A stretch of 64,000 bases of DNA, from the NCBI GenBank assembly GCA_964613745.1, contig CAZTJA010000001.1, positions 62,001 to 126,000 of the forward strand. The letters run 5' to 3'. Both the position numbers and the translations under genes were made by a program. The notes under the pieces were generated by a model, which saw only the letters and a program-made list of their open reading frames with translations, was not told where the DNA came from and made no database searches. This DNA comes from CAZTJA01 sp964613745. GTDB taxonomy: Bacteria; Desulfobacterota; Desulfomonilia; Desulfomonilales; Desulfomonilaceae. The first letter of the stretch is position 1. Every line of letters starts with the position of its first letter. Positions 34,638 to 43,315 of this stretch are shown piece after piece.

Positions 34638-35672
34638 ATGAATTTCCTATATACTTTTAAGACTTCTGGGACTCGATTATTGGTAACTTTTAGTGTGCTG
34701 ATGACATTCATGCAAGGTTGCATGATCCCGCATCACAGAATTGTAGTAAATGAAACTCCCGCGGAGATCGCCAACAAGGTGACTGCTCATTTTCCAACTT
34801 CCTTGTACAGATTGGCCTCCGGTGATGTCCTTGAATTCTTGTACCTCACAGTCCCGAATACAATTCCCGGCACTTACAAGCTGGGTGTTAAGGATCTTGT
34901 CGATATTGAATTCAATTATCAACCTGAATTAAACAGGACCGTCAGGGTTCGTCCGGACGGCAAAATCAGCATACCCCGAAAAGAAGATATTTCCGTTGCG
35001 GGCCAGTCGGCTGACGATGTACGAAAAATGCTCAAAAAGATTTATTCCGACATGTTGAGAGACCCCGATATCACGGTAACCGTACGTGAGTTTAACGGAA
35101 AACTTGACGAACTGCAGAAAGCGATCACCACGGCACCTTACGGACAGGCTAGAGTAATCACGGTTGCACCCGACGGAAATCTGCAATTGCCCTTAATAGC
35201 CAATGTGAAGGCGGAAGGTCTTACCGTTCCTCAGTTGAACTCAAGCGTTAATAAAATATATTCCGAGATCATCCCTAATATGAATGTTTCGGTAATATTG
35301 AAGGAAGTCAACGGAGAGGTGGTTTTTGTCGATGGAGAGGTAACCCGACCTGGTGTTTACTCCAGTAAGGGTCGACTTACGGTACAACAGGCTCTTGCGT
35401 TGGCCGGTGGAACCAGGGAAACCGCGGAACCCAGAACAGTACTGGTTGTATCAAAAGCTCCCGATGGGAAATTTATTGCCAGGACCACAGATCTTACCAG
35501 AATGACTTCCGCCGGAGATTTCTTGCTCAGCAGAGGTGATCTAATCTATGTCCCGAGAAGTGCGATAGCTCGGGCCGACATATGGGTCGATCAAAATATT
35601 CGACGACTCATAATGTTTACCGGATGGACGCTTGGATTCCAATCGGATGTTGGTAGAACGACGATAAGATAA
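34638..35672 (+). CDS. Wza/GumB-type polysaccharide export lipoprotein
   Basis: A 344-residue outer-membrane export protein. I start at ATG 34638 (AGGGATAGG just upstream) rather than ATG 34620. The signal region ends in FMQGC, an atypical lipobox, so Cys may be lipidated. Then come the poly_export/PES domain (LASGDVLEFLYL, GVKDLVDIEFNYQPELNRTV, RVRPDGKISIP), repeated as a second PES-like unit (VITVAPDGNLQLPLIANVKA), and a SLBB domain (VVFVDGEVTRPGVYS). It forms the polymer exit pore with the Wzz partner. Last gene of the plus arm. Confidence 0.9.
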   Translation: MNFLYTFKTSGTRLLVTFSVLMTFMQGCMIPHHRIVVNETPAEIANKVTAHFPTSLYRLASGDVLEFLYLTVPNTIPGTYKLGVKDLVDIEFNYQPELNRTVRVRPDGKISIPRKEDISVAGQSADDVRKMLKKIYSDMLRDPDITVTVREFNGKLDELQKAITTAPYGQARVITVAPDGNLQLPLIANVKAEGLTVPQLNSSVNKIYSEIIPNMNVSVILKEVNGEVVFVDGEVTRPGVYSSKGRLTVQQALALAGGTRETAEPRTVLVVSKAPDGKFIARTTDLTRMTSAGDFLLSRGDLIYVPRSAIARADIWVDQNIRRLIMFTGWTLGFQSDVGRTTIR

Positions 35673-35730
35673 GTGAGAGATGTTGCTCCCGTATTGAGCG
35701 GGAGCAACTCCAATGTACAGAGCATTGCCG

Positions 35731-36573
35731 CTAATCGTCATATTGTCGCTGAAGCCGGTATCCCCATTTATCAATGAGCACCCAGCCATCGAGGCATCCC
35801 TTTAAAATAAGTTTCAAGGTCCGCAAGCCGTCACCCGCCGAAATAGTGGTTCGCCTGAGGACAAAGGGATTCGTTCCAGCATGATTCAATCCATTTATGG
35901 CAGTAGCTCCGTAAAGATGACCTGCTTCAGCACATATTTGAGCCACATCCGTGGAAAAATCCCGCATGGTTCCGTAAGGATAGGCAATGCCGGACGGCAT
36001 TTGACCTATTTCCTGTGCAATTCTATTGGCTGATTCAAGGATTTCCTGCCTCATAGATTCTTGGCCCAACGATCTCAAGCTTACATGGTTTACGGTGTGT
36101 GAACCGATCTCGAATCCGCGCTCGTGAAGCCTGCGGATCTCCGACCATGAAAGATGTTGAGAGGTTCCTCTCTCATCATGGGCATTCGTCTTTCCCGTTA
36201 TGATGAAAATAGTGGCAGGAATATTGAATTCGGAAAGAATGTCACCCGCATAACCTGCCAGCTCCGAATACCCGTCGTCGAATGTTACTGCTAAACGGCC
36301 AATACCGAGGCTTCCGCTTTTTAACTCAGAGACAAGATTGTCCAGGCGCACCAAAGAAACATGCTTCGCTAAATAGGCCATGTGATCTCGAAAGTCTTTG
36401 ACCGAAATACTATAGGAATTTGAAGGGGTCGCTTCAACCTTATGGTAATTCAGAATTCTACAACCGGTCTTATAATAAGATGTTGAACGGTAAAGCAGTC
36501 CCAAACCCGACAGTTGAGTTCCCCATTCCACTGCCCACTTCAGCCCTCTTTTGGCTATCCATCTGGTATTCAT
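35731..36573 (-). CDS. Polysaccharide deacetylase (NodB/CE4 family)
   Basis: A 280-residue CE4 hydrolase. I start at ATG 36573 because AAGGA lies 5 nt upstream; ATG 36600 would add nine residues. NodB motifs: LAVTFDDGYSEL (metal-binding Asp), EIGSHTVNHVSL (H-x3-H), SGIAYPYGTM (RxxxPYG-like), and a late LRRTTIS. There is no clear signal peptide, but the first 40 residues have a hydrophobic patch. It removes N- or O-acetyl groups from a polymer or its lipid-linked precursor. It converges on the Wza-like gene and belongs with the exopolysaccharide locus. Confidence 0.9.
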   Translation of the reverse strand: MNTRWIAKRGLKWAVEWGTQLSGLGLLYRSTSYYKTGCRILNYHKVEATPSNSYSISVKDFRDHMAYLAKHVSLVRLDNLVSELKSGSLGIGRLAVTFDDGYSELAGYAGDILSEFNIPATIFIITGKTNAHDERGTSQHLSWSEIRRLHERGFEIGSHTVNHVSLRSLGQESMRQEILESANRIAQEIGQMPSGIAYPYGTMRDFSTDVAQICAEAGHLYGATAINGLNHAGTNPFVLRRTTISAGDGLRTLKLILKGCLDGWVLIDKWGYRLQRQYDD

Positions 36574-36678
36574 ATAATCCTTGCTTCTTATCAAATGCAC
36601 TTGACCGGCAAAATTGAATACACAATTTAACTATCGAATGACACATCTCGCACCTACATTCGTCCGGTGGAGGTTATC

Positions 36679-36813
36679 ATGGAAAACAAATCGGGTCTAA
36701 AATATAGTTGTTGTGTTAACAACTCCTGTGAAAAATTCAATTCCGTCCTTGACGGCTCTGCCTGTTATGAGAGGGGCGGAAGGTTAGTGAAGAACTGTAA
36801 AGATTGTAAGTAG
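36679..36813 (+). CDS. 44-residue Cys-rich small protein
   Basis: A short gene with GGAGG 6 nt before ATG and a hairpin terminator right after its stop, so all signals of a real gene are present. The product has six Cys among 44 residues: CC at 11-12, C17, C29, C40 and C43 (NCKDC at the end). The spacing suggests a zinc or iron-sulfur site. It has no signal peptide. I know no named family. It is transcribed alone between two minus-strand genes. Confidence 0.65.
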   Translation: MENKSGLKYSCCVNNSCEKFNSVLDGSACYERGGRLVKNCKDCK

Positions 36814-36818
36814 TGTGA

Positions 36819-36841
36819 AAGGGGCCTTAAGTAGGCCCCTT
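36819..36841. terminator. Hairpin terminator
   Basis: AAGGGGCC and GGCCCCTT form an 8-bp stem around TTAAGTA, followed on the + strand by AGTTTTG. It lies between the convergent Cys-rich gene and the permease gene and probably serves both. Confidence 0.8.
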
Positions 36842-36868
36842 AGTTTTGTCGATGAACACAAAACCATT

Positions 36869-38467
36869 TCATGAGTTGGTCTCATGACGAGCTGTTGAGT
36901 TCGTAATGCTAAGAATCAACATCACAATGCCTGCCAAAGAATAGGCTAATGCAAATTCGAGAGGAATACGAGAGAACGGATGTTCTAAGTTCCAAGGAAT
37001 GTACACCCGTGAATTCTGATACGCAGAATGAATAATTCCAAAAAACGAAAAAACGGCCAAGCTCAAAAAATAAATAGCGCACCTTTTTAAGTCCTTGTTT
37101 ATCATGTGAGCAATCGCTGCTCCCCACAGCATGCCCGTCAAAATAAATCCGTTTCCTAAAGCAATTACAACCAACACCTCTGGAATGCCGGTTGAACTTT
37201 TGGCTATCAGGTGTTGAATGACCTGCGGAGCAACAAGCTCCGGATTTTCAAACTGAATGGAAACGAGCCTTGCAATTGTTGGAAAAATTGCAATAGCTAC
37301 TGCAGGGACATGTTTCGCAGGCGAGTACAGGAACGCCTGAGAGGTGATTTCGACCGCAATGTAGACCAGTATAGGTGCCAGAACACCTCTTGGAATGAGT
37401 TCGACCATAAACGACAAGTACCCGAACACGCCACCGAATCCCAGAAACAATCCAGTAAGGACGGTATACCAAATGCGAGCTCCCATTCTCTTGTAGGCAG
37501 GATGACCTATATAAGGACACGACTGCGCGACGCCTCCACAAACGCCGGCAATGAGAGTAGACAAGGCCTCTACAAGAAGAATGTCTCGGGCTTTATAATC
37601 GTCACCGGCGGCTTTCGCACTTTCTGTAACATTAATGCCACCTACTATCGTGAGGAGTGCGAAAGGTATGGTGATGGGGAGAAACTTCAACGCGGGGGAG
37701 ACTCCCTGTAAAAAATCGAGAGAAGGTGTCGGAAGAGCAACAAAACTCGTTCTCAAAGAGATGTCGGGAATACTCGTGTTATATAGTCCGAAGTATCCGA
37801 ATAAATGATAAATTCCTGTTCCTAAAATGACTGCAGTGAGAATTCCCGGGAGTCGCCAAGGTAGTTCAATCCCGGCCAGAGTGGTTGAAAAGATCAAAAC
37901 AAAAGAGATTATCCCTACAACGGGTAACCCAAATACGTCGCATAGGGGAATGAAACCAATTAGAGCGATCCCGACTCCTGCTATGGAACCGAGAAGGCCG
38001 GCTCTAGGAATTATGCGAAGGATGAGGTCCCCGGTGAAAGAAAATACCGTTTTAACTGCACCTATAAACACCATAGTCGCCATTCCGGTGTACCATGCCA
38101 TGAGGGCGGCATCATTGGGATTCAAGCCCGTTTTCTTGAAATCCTGAAAGGCAGGTCCCAGAACAAGCAACACGATTCCGATTGTTGAGGGAGTATCGAG
38201 CCCTAACGGCATGGCGGTCACATCCTGTCGACCAGTCGATTTTGAAACCCTGACCGCAAGCCAACTATAAGCGAGATCCCCTAAAAGTATGGCGAGCGTT
38301 GTTCCGGGAAACATGCGTGTATAAATGATTTCTGCCGGAAAATCGAACACTAGGATTAGAGTTCCGGCCATGAATGAGAGTACGGCAATGTTGTCCACGG
38401 TCAGTCCGAGAAAACCGTTTATGTCCCCCAGACTGATTGGCGGAAATCGATTAGGCGTTTGGTTCAT
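36869..38467 (-). CDS. NCS2/AzgA-like nucleobase permease family protein
   Basis: A 532-residue membrane protein with about 12-14 hydrophobic segments. The overall pattern matches the xanthine/uracil and AzgA-like permease superfamily: TVDNIAVLSFMAGTL near the start, GRQDVTAMPLGLDTPS (the conserved Q/T-rich half-helix), TIVGGINVTESAKAAGDDY, and GGVAQSCPYIGHPAYKRMG. The motif order supports a substrate-proton symporter, but the substrate (purine, uracil, sulfate or other) cannot be read. It is transcribed alone, divergent from the DUF3467 gene. Confidence 0.8.
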   Translation of the reverse strand: MNQTPNRFPPISLGDINGFLGLTVDNIAVLSFMAGTLILVFDFPAEIIYTRMFPGTTLAILLGDLAYSWLAVRVSKSTGRQDVTAMPLGLDTPSTIGIVLLVLGPAFQDFKKTGLNPNDAALMAWYTGMATMVFIGAVKTVFSFTGDLILRIIPRAGLLGSIAGVGIALIGFIPLCDVFGLPVVGIISFVLIFSTTLAGIELPWRLPGILTAVILGTGIYHLFGYFGLYNTSIPDISLRTSFVALPTPSLDFLQGVSPALKFLPITIPFALLTIVGGINVTESAKAAGDDYKARDILLVEALSTLIAGVCGGVAQSCPYIGHPAYKRMGARIWYTVLTGLFLGFGGVFGYLSFMVELIPRGVLAPILVYIAVEITSQAFLYSPAKHVPAVAIAIFPTIARLVSIQFENPELVAPQVIQHLIAKSSTGIPEVLVVIALGNGFILTGMLWGAAIAHMINKDLKRCAIYFLSLAVFSFFGIIHSAYQNSRVYIPWNLEHPFSRIPLEFALAYSLAGIVMLILSITNSTARHETNS

Positions 38468-38606
38468 ACATTTCCTCAGCCTGTATTCTCTGGAAACTTT
38501 TTACATGTATCAGAAAGCTGATTTAAAATAGATGAATTTATTCGGAGATGAGGATAGTATCGGGAATGGATGTAGAAAGTCCAACATCATACGTGAGGGG
38601 GAATGA

Positions 38607-38903
38607 ATGGCTCAAAATCCTTCCGAACCGGATCAAAAAAATGCATCTTTACCAAAAATGATTTCACTAAAGGATGACGGTTATTATTCAAACTGCTCTA
38701 TGGTCGAGACAACGCCGTTCGACATAAGCATTTTATTCGGAAAGATAAGGCCCAGAGCTGATGAAAAAGGGCAGACCAGTTTGGTTGAGATATACGATAA
38801 ACAAATATACCTGTCTCATATACAAGCCAAGGCTCTTTACGATGCCCTCGGGAGAAGTCTCAATTCAATAGCTCAATCTAAAGACCCTAAGATGCAATCC
38901 TGA
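38607..38903 (+). CDS. DUF3467 protein
   Basis: A 98-residue soluble protein matching DUF3467: YYSNCSMVETTPFDISILFG followed by a variable loop, then VEIYDKQIYLSHIQAKALYDALGRSL. The family is found widely in bacteria and has no known biochemical role. GAGGGGGA precedes the start; another ATG at 38603 is out of frame. It ends in a very strong terminator shared with the minus-strand gene at 38975. Confidence 0.75.
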   Translation: MAQNPSEPDQKNASLPKMISLKDDGYYSNCSMVETTPFDISILFGKIRPRADEKGQTSLVEIYDKQIYLSHIQAKALYDALGRSLNSIAQSKDPKMQS

Positions 38904-38929
38904 TAAATACAAGTTATCTGCTAAACTAT

Positions 38930-38955
38930 AAACGGGCAAATTTCTTTGCCCGTTT
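38930..38955. terminator. Bidirectional terminator
   Basis: AAACGGGCAAA and TTTGCCCGTTT form a perfect 11-bp stem with a TTTC loop, followed by AGTTT; the A-rich left flank gives Ts on the other strand. It lies between two convergent genes. Confidence 0.9.
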
Positions 38956-38974
38956 AGTTTATGTATTACAAAAA

Positions 38975-39145
38975 TTAGAAGCAGTTTGTGAAAAATTGTT
39001 GTTCAAATACTCCATCACGTGCTTCGTTTAACTCATCTTCCATTTCCGACATCATACCCGGACGGTAATTCATGCAATTCGGCCCACCCGAGTCATTGTG
39101 GGAAAATTGAAATCCACCCGTATTTTCGTCAAAGCAAATTTCCAT
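38975..39145 (-). CDS. Small acidic protein of unknown function
   Basis: A 56-residue acidic protein. ATG 39145 has GGAGG 5 nt upstream; an in-frame ATG at 39157 overlaps that ribosome site and is less likely. The product begins MEICFDENTGGFQFSHNDSG, has a Met/Glu-rich middle (MMSEMEDELNEA) and ends QQFFTNCF. A bidirectional terminator lies 19 nt beyond its stop, which supports a real transcript. No family recognised. Confidence 0.5.
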   Translation of the reverse strand: MEICFDENTGGFQFSHNDSGGPNCMNYRPGMMSEMEDELNEARDGVFEQQFFTNCF

Positions 39146-39246
39146 CTCGACCTCCACATTAACCTGTACTCAACTTTGATGCGGTTTAGGCAGAGGTGAT
39201 TCGCAGCTGAATCTAAAACGATGAGAAAGACAATATATGTTCCGGA

Positions 39247-39996
39247 TCAAGCGGAAATTCTCATCATCTCTTCTTCCGAAATATCGAAATTGGCGAAAAC
39301 ATTTTGTAAATCTTCATTATCATCGAGGGCGTCCATCATCTTAAGCATCTGTTCCGCTTTTTTACCTTCAAGCTTGACCGTATTTTGAGGAAACATGGTG
39401 AGCTCGGCCAGCTCTATTTTCCAGCCCTTTTGTTCGACTGCTTGCCTTACCGTTTCGAAATCCGTAACTTCGGCGGTGATCTCGAAGGTATCTCCGGCCG
39501 CCTTCACATCTTGAGCACCTGCCTCAAGGGCCAATTCCATTACCTCATCTTCCGAGAGGTCTTTTGCAACAACTGAAATAAGGCCTTTCCGCTGAAAGAT
39601 CCAACCAACGCATCCATTTTCACCGAGATTTCCGCTGTACTTGTCAAAAATGTGTCGTACCTCGGCCACGGTCCGATTTTTATTGTCCGTGAGACCCTCT
39701 ATAAGGACAGCCACTCCTCCTGGACCGTAGCCCTCGTATGTGACTTCTTCATAATTAGCTCCGGCTATTTCTCCAGTGCCGCGCTTGATAGCCCGTTCTA
39801 TGTTGTCCTTGGGCATATTTGCCGCTCGGGCAGTATTGATTGCCGTTCGCAAACGCGGGTTTCCATCTGGGTCTCCGCCGCCGTGCCTGGCGGCTATGGT
39901 TAATTCCTTGATCAGCTTTGAAAAGATCTTGCCGCGTTTTGCGTCGGCAGCTCCTTTCTTGTGCTTGATAGTGCTCCATTTATTATGACCGGACAT
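39247..39996 (-). CDS. yebC: YebC/PmpR-family protein
   Basis: A 249-residue YebC. The N-terminus MSGHNKWSTIKHKKGAADAK is the family hallmark, followed by NPRLRTAINTARAANMPKDN and YEGYGPGGVAVLIE. Members act as DNA-binding regulators, and some relieve ribosome stalling at polyproline tracts. In many bacteria yebC precedes ruvCAB; here it faces ruvB across a 166-nt gap, while ruvC and ruvA are absent. GGAGG lies upstream of ATG. Confidence 0.95.
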   Translation of the reverse strand: MSGHNKWSTIKHKKGAADAKRGKIFSKLIKELTIAARHGGGDPDGNPRLRTAINTARAANMPKDNIERAIKRGTGEIAGANYEEVTYEGYGPGGVAVLIEGLTDNKNRTVAEVRHIFDKYSGNLGENGCVGWIFQRKGLISVVAKDLSEDEVMELALEAGAQDVKAAGDTFEITAEVTDFETVRQAVEQKGWKIELAELTMFPQNTVKLEGKKAEQMLKMMDALDDNEDLQNVFANFDISEEEMMRISA

Positions 39997-40017
39997 AGAA
40001 AACGCCTCCAGCTAACT

Positions 40018-40055
40018 TTATTTTAGGTTTTAAATTTCGTATATTATTTTAGGTT
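40018..40055. repeat. Direct repeat between yebC and ruvB
   Basis: TTATTTTAGGTT occurs at 40018-40029 and 40044-40055, 26 bp apart, in the divergent intergenic region. Spacing of 2.5 helix turns could place a regulator on opposite faces of the DNA. Confidence 0.35.
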
Positions 40056-40162
40056 CTTAGCTAGTTTTGCCCTTCAAAGGACTTACTTTAATTTTACAGA
40101 ACCATTATACCTCAATGGCAATCTGCGGGAATAATCCGGAAGAAACGCACACTGGGATTTTT

Positions 40163-41206
40163 ATGGATAAACACTCAGACGCTGTAGAAACTGATCGCAT
40201 CATAAGTGCCGGCTACATGCCCGGCGATGATGAAGTTGATCGCACGTTGCGACCACGCAGTTTAGCCGATTATATTGGGCAGGACAAGGTTAAAGAGAAT
40301 CTTGCCGTATTCATTGAGGCTGCAAAGACGAGAAATGAAGCAATTGATCATATTCTTTTTCACGGCCCCCCCGGCCTGGGCAAGACGACTTTAGCACATA
40401 TAATTGCTCATGAAATGCAGGTGCAAATTAAGACTACTTCAGGCCCGGTCATAGAAAGACCCGGTGATTTGGCGGCCATTCTTACGAATCTTGATCCGCG
40501 TGATGTTCTTTTTATTGATGAGATCCATAGACTTTCCCCTGTGGTCGAGGAGATTCTCTATCCGGCAATGGAAGATTTCAAGCTCGACATCATTATAGGT
40601 CAGGGGCCAAGCGCTCGGACGATCAAATTGGATTTGGCTCCTTTCACTTTGGTAGGTGCCACCACCCGAAGCGGGTTGCTCACGAACCCTCTTAGGGACC
40701 GTTTTGGTATTCTGTTTCATCTGGATTTTTATACGGTTGCAGAACTGACATACATAGTGAAGAGATCTGCAGCCTTGATGCAAACCGGAATAGAAGAAGA
40801 CGGTGCCTTTGAAATTGCCCATAGATCGAGGGCAACGCCTCGAATCGCAAACCGGTTGACGAGGCGAGTTCGCGATTACGCTCAAGTTAAAGGCACAGGC
40901 GTAATAACCAAAGACATATCAGTGATGGCTCTTGAAATGCTCGAAGTGGATACTGCAGGTCTCGATAAAATGGATCGCAAATTGCTCGAAACCATAATTG
41001 AAAAGTTTTCCGGTGGACCAGTAGGGATTGAAACTTTAGCCGTTGCTGTTGGAGAAGAAAGGGACACTCTTGAGGATGTCTATGAGCCCTATCTGGTGAA
41101 AGAGGGATACATTGACCGTACGACGAGGGGACGAATCGCGTCGAGGAAATCCTACGAACATCTCGGCAGAAAATTGCCCAAAGATCATCAGGGCAGACTT
41201 TTTTGA
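40163..41206 (+). CDS. ruvB: Holliday junction branch migration helicase RuvB
   Basis: A 347-residue AAA+ motor that drives branch migration with RuvA. The start is ATG 40163; an open frame back to 40067 would add 32 residues absent from the family. Motifs: RPRSLADYIGQDKVKENL, Walker A GPPGLGKTTL, Walker B LFIDEIHRL, sensor 1 GATTRSGLL, and a C-terminal winged helix (RTTRGRIASRKSYEHLG). ruvA and ruvC are not adjacent, unlike the usual ruvCAB operon. GGGA lies upstream. Confidence 0.95.
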   Translation: MDKHSDAVETDRIISAGYMPGDDEVDRTLRPRSLADYIGQDKVKENLAVFIEAAKTRNEAIDHILFHGPPGLGKTTLAHIIAHEMQVQIKTTSGPVIERPGDLAAILTNLDPRDVLFIDEIHRLSPVVEEILYPAMEDFKLDIIIGQGPSARTIKLDLAPFTLVGATTRSGLLTNPLRDRFGILFHLDFYTVAELTYIVKRSAALMQTGIEEDGAFEIAHRSRATPRIANRLTRRVRDYAQVKGTGVITKDISVMALEMLEVDTAGLDKMDRKLLETIIEKFSGGPVGIETLAVAVGEERDTLEDVYEPYLVKEGYIDRTTRGRIASRKSYEHLGRKLPKDHQGRLF

Positions 41207-41239
41207 TCTATTCTGTCAGCAATTTTCCGGTGCATTAAC

Positions 41240-42475
41240 ATGTTTACTATATTTTTCAAGCCGTTGAAGACTACGTTGAGACTTATCATCTATATGGTGA
41301 GCTTTGTACTATTCTTCGCTTCTTTTTGCGTCTGGATAGATCCCAATGAATTTCCTACAATTAGAAGGTTTTCTGAACTTCATCTTGAAGACCCCTTGCC
41401 CGAGGCGTTGAGGCTGTACGAAGCGGGACAGGTCTGCAAGGCAATGGAATACCTGGATACATACATGGATTGTGATCACGTGAAAGCTAATTCGGAGATC
41501 ATTGCCTTTTACACCAAACTGGAAACAGAGCGTTGGACTCTACTGCAAAGAACCAAAAATATAGCTTCGGGGGCTATTCTGGGCACTACTGATTGTACTG
41601 AAGCCTTAGTTGCTGCGACTGTTTCGGATTTTCTGCTCGTTGGAGATGTCCGAGATTTCAGTTTCGGAGTGTTCAAAAAGTTGTCGGGATCGGAAAACAA
41701 TGATGATTTCACAACCGCTTTGGCAGGTGTTGGATTACTTCTTTGGGGTGCCGCTTCCGTGAATATCGGAACAGCTCCGATTCACGGTGGATCCGGAGTG
41801 GTGGGCGTAGCCGCTGCTAAAGGATCTGTTAGTTTGTTGAAAATGGCCAACAAAATGGGGAAACTTCAGAAACCTTTTAAAGCATCGCTCACTAATTTAT
41901 TTTCCAAGATTGCCCGAACGGGTGATTTTCGTTTATTTAATCCGACGGCAGATGCGATTCATCAGGTAGCAAACGTTCCAGGGATAAAATTACGAGACAC
42001 GTTTACAATTTTGGCACGAACGGCAGATGTCAGCGATTTGGGAGATGTGGCAAAGGCCTCGAAAGTATTTGGACCCAAAACAGGAAAATTCTTCGAAAGA
42101 GCAGGCGATTCCAGCCTGACGATTTTTAAAAAATACGGATCCAATCCGCTCGTGAACACATCTCTCGATTCGGCGATCAGCTATGGAAAAAACGGTATAC
42201 GGTTGCTCGAAAAAGTCGGTCCCCAGAAGTTTACTTCCTATGTTACTTTTGCAAAATTTGGAGTCAGGGGATTGAAAAGTTGGCACGGCGGGAGACTTGC
42301 TGAGACAATCAAATTTTTCCCGCCGTACATGTTATTCCTCATGCGTTGGCTTCTAAGTTTCTTGCCTCTATGGCTCATATATATTGTCTCGTGTGGTACC
42401 GGAATGATAGTAATCGGCGTTCCCGTGCACGCCGGTTCAAAAATCATCCGAGAGTTCCTGCGACCGAAGATGTGA
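41240..42475 (+). CDS. Membrane protein of unknown function
   Basis: A 411-residue protein I do not recognise. It has one N-terminal membrane segment (about 11-32, LRLIIYMVSFVLFFASFCVW) and one or two near the C-terminus (about 365-400, with LLSFLPLWLIYIVSCGTGMIV). Between them is a small TPR-like piece (ALRLYEAGQVCKAMEYLDTY), a Gly/Ala-rich stretch (GVGLLLWGAASVNIG; GGSGVVGVAAAKGS) and a soluble helical part. The start is 33 nt after ruvB, but no strong ribosome site precedes it. It may be co-transcribed with ruvB. Function unknown. Confidence 0.7.
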   Translation: MFTIFFKPLKTTLRLIIYMVSFVLFFASFCVWIDPNEFPTIRRFSELHLEDPLPEALRLYEAGQVCKAMEYLDTYMDCDHVKANSEIIAFYTKLETERWTLLQRTKNIASGAILGTTDCTEALVAATVSDFLLVGDVRDFSFGVFKKLSGSENNDDFTTALAGVGLLLWGAASVNIGTAPIHGGSGVVGVAAAKGSVSLLKMANKMGKLQKPFKASLTNLFSKIARTGDFRLFNPTADAIHQVANVPGIKLRDTFTILARTADVSDLGDVAKASKVFGPKTGKFFERAGDSSLTIFKKYGSNPLVNTSLDSAISYGKNGIRLLEKVGPQKFTSYVTFAKFGVRGLKSWHGGRLAETIKFFPPYMLFLMRWLLSFLPLWLIYIVSCGTGMIVIGVPVHAGSKIIREFLRPKM

Positions 42476-42476
42476 T

Positions 42477-43172
42477 TTATCTGTGTTTGCGTTTCTTGAG
42501 TTCGTCGAAAGCTGAAACCGCACGAGTAGTAAACTCCAGAATTTTTGTCCAGTTGCGCTTCCCGTCGGCATCTTCAATACCGGAATGCACATCTACCCCC
42601 GATGGCCTTACGGTAAGAATTGCATCTCGGATGTTTAATGGATTTAGACCTCCCGCAAGAATTACGGGAATTGCGGATTGTTTAACGATTGACCGGCTGA
42701 TTGCCCAATCATGCACTCTCCCTGTTGCGCCGATTTTCTCGCCATGCACACTGTCTAGAATAATTGCGTCCCAATAAACCGGATCGAACTCTTTGGCTTG
42801 ATATAGAGACTCCGGTCCCGTGACGGAAACTCTGCCAATTGTGAAGACATCGGGAAGTTTTCTCCGGAAAACACGCATTTCGCTAACACTTATTCCTCCA
42901 TGGAACTGAATTGCCCCAGCTTTGATGTATTCCAAAAGTGTAGCTGCAACTGAAGCACTCGTAAGATAGGTAATGAGCACGCTGAGAATGTCTTCCGGTA
43001 ATTTACTAATTATAGTGCGAGCTTTTCTCGCAGTTAGTCCGTCATGAATTCCGGACGGCAGTTCAAGAGTAAATCCAAGTGCATCCACACCGATTTCGGC
43101 GCAATACAAGGCTTCTTTCAGAGATGAAATTCCTGCTATTTGTATTCGTGGAACTCGGCTTGATTTCGTCAT
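42477..43172 (-). CDS. Phosphoribosylanthranilate-isomerase-like protein lacking the catalytic Cys
   Basis: A 231-residue TIM-barrel protein related to TrpF. I start at ATG 43172, where homologous sequence begins. Family marks: EIGVDALGFTLELPSG, GAIQFHGGIS (VQLHG position), AIILDSVHGEKIGATGRVHDW with the general-acid Asp, VILAGGLNPLNI, and GVDVHSGIEDADGKRN. But the KICG motif with the catalytic Cys reads QIAG, and the SPR substrate motif reads SGIHD. Two of the residues needed for Amadori rearrangement are therefore gone. No trp genes are adjacent. Probably a paralogue with another reaction. Confidence 0.8.
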   Translation of the reverse strand: MTKSSRVPRIQIAGISSLKEALYCAEIGVDALGFTLELPSGIHDGLTARKARTIISKLPEDILSVLITYLTSASVAATLLEYIKAGAIQFHGGISVSEMRVFRRKLPDVFTIGRVSVTGPESLYQAKEFDPVYWDAIILDSVHGEKIGATGRVHDWAISRSIVKQSAIPVILAGGLNPLNIRDAILTVRPSGVDVHSGIEDADGKRNWTKILEFTTRAVSAFDELKKRKHR

Positions 43173-43315
43173 AGTATCCGCTGAGAACGGGTAAAATGTT
43201 TTCATTATGCCGGCATTCAAAAATAAAACATGATAAGTTGGAGCAGTTATTTGGAATTGTTGAGTTGTTGTATCATAAAAGATGGATTGATCATGCAGAA
43301 TAATGAGGTGGATGT

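Noticed and set aside
39221..39388. A + strand frame starting MRKTIYVPDQ, like the opening of some ribbon-helix-helix proteins
   Set aside because: It has no ribosome site and lies mostly antisense to the 3' end of yebC; the resemblance stops after about 11 residues.
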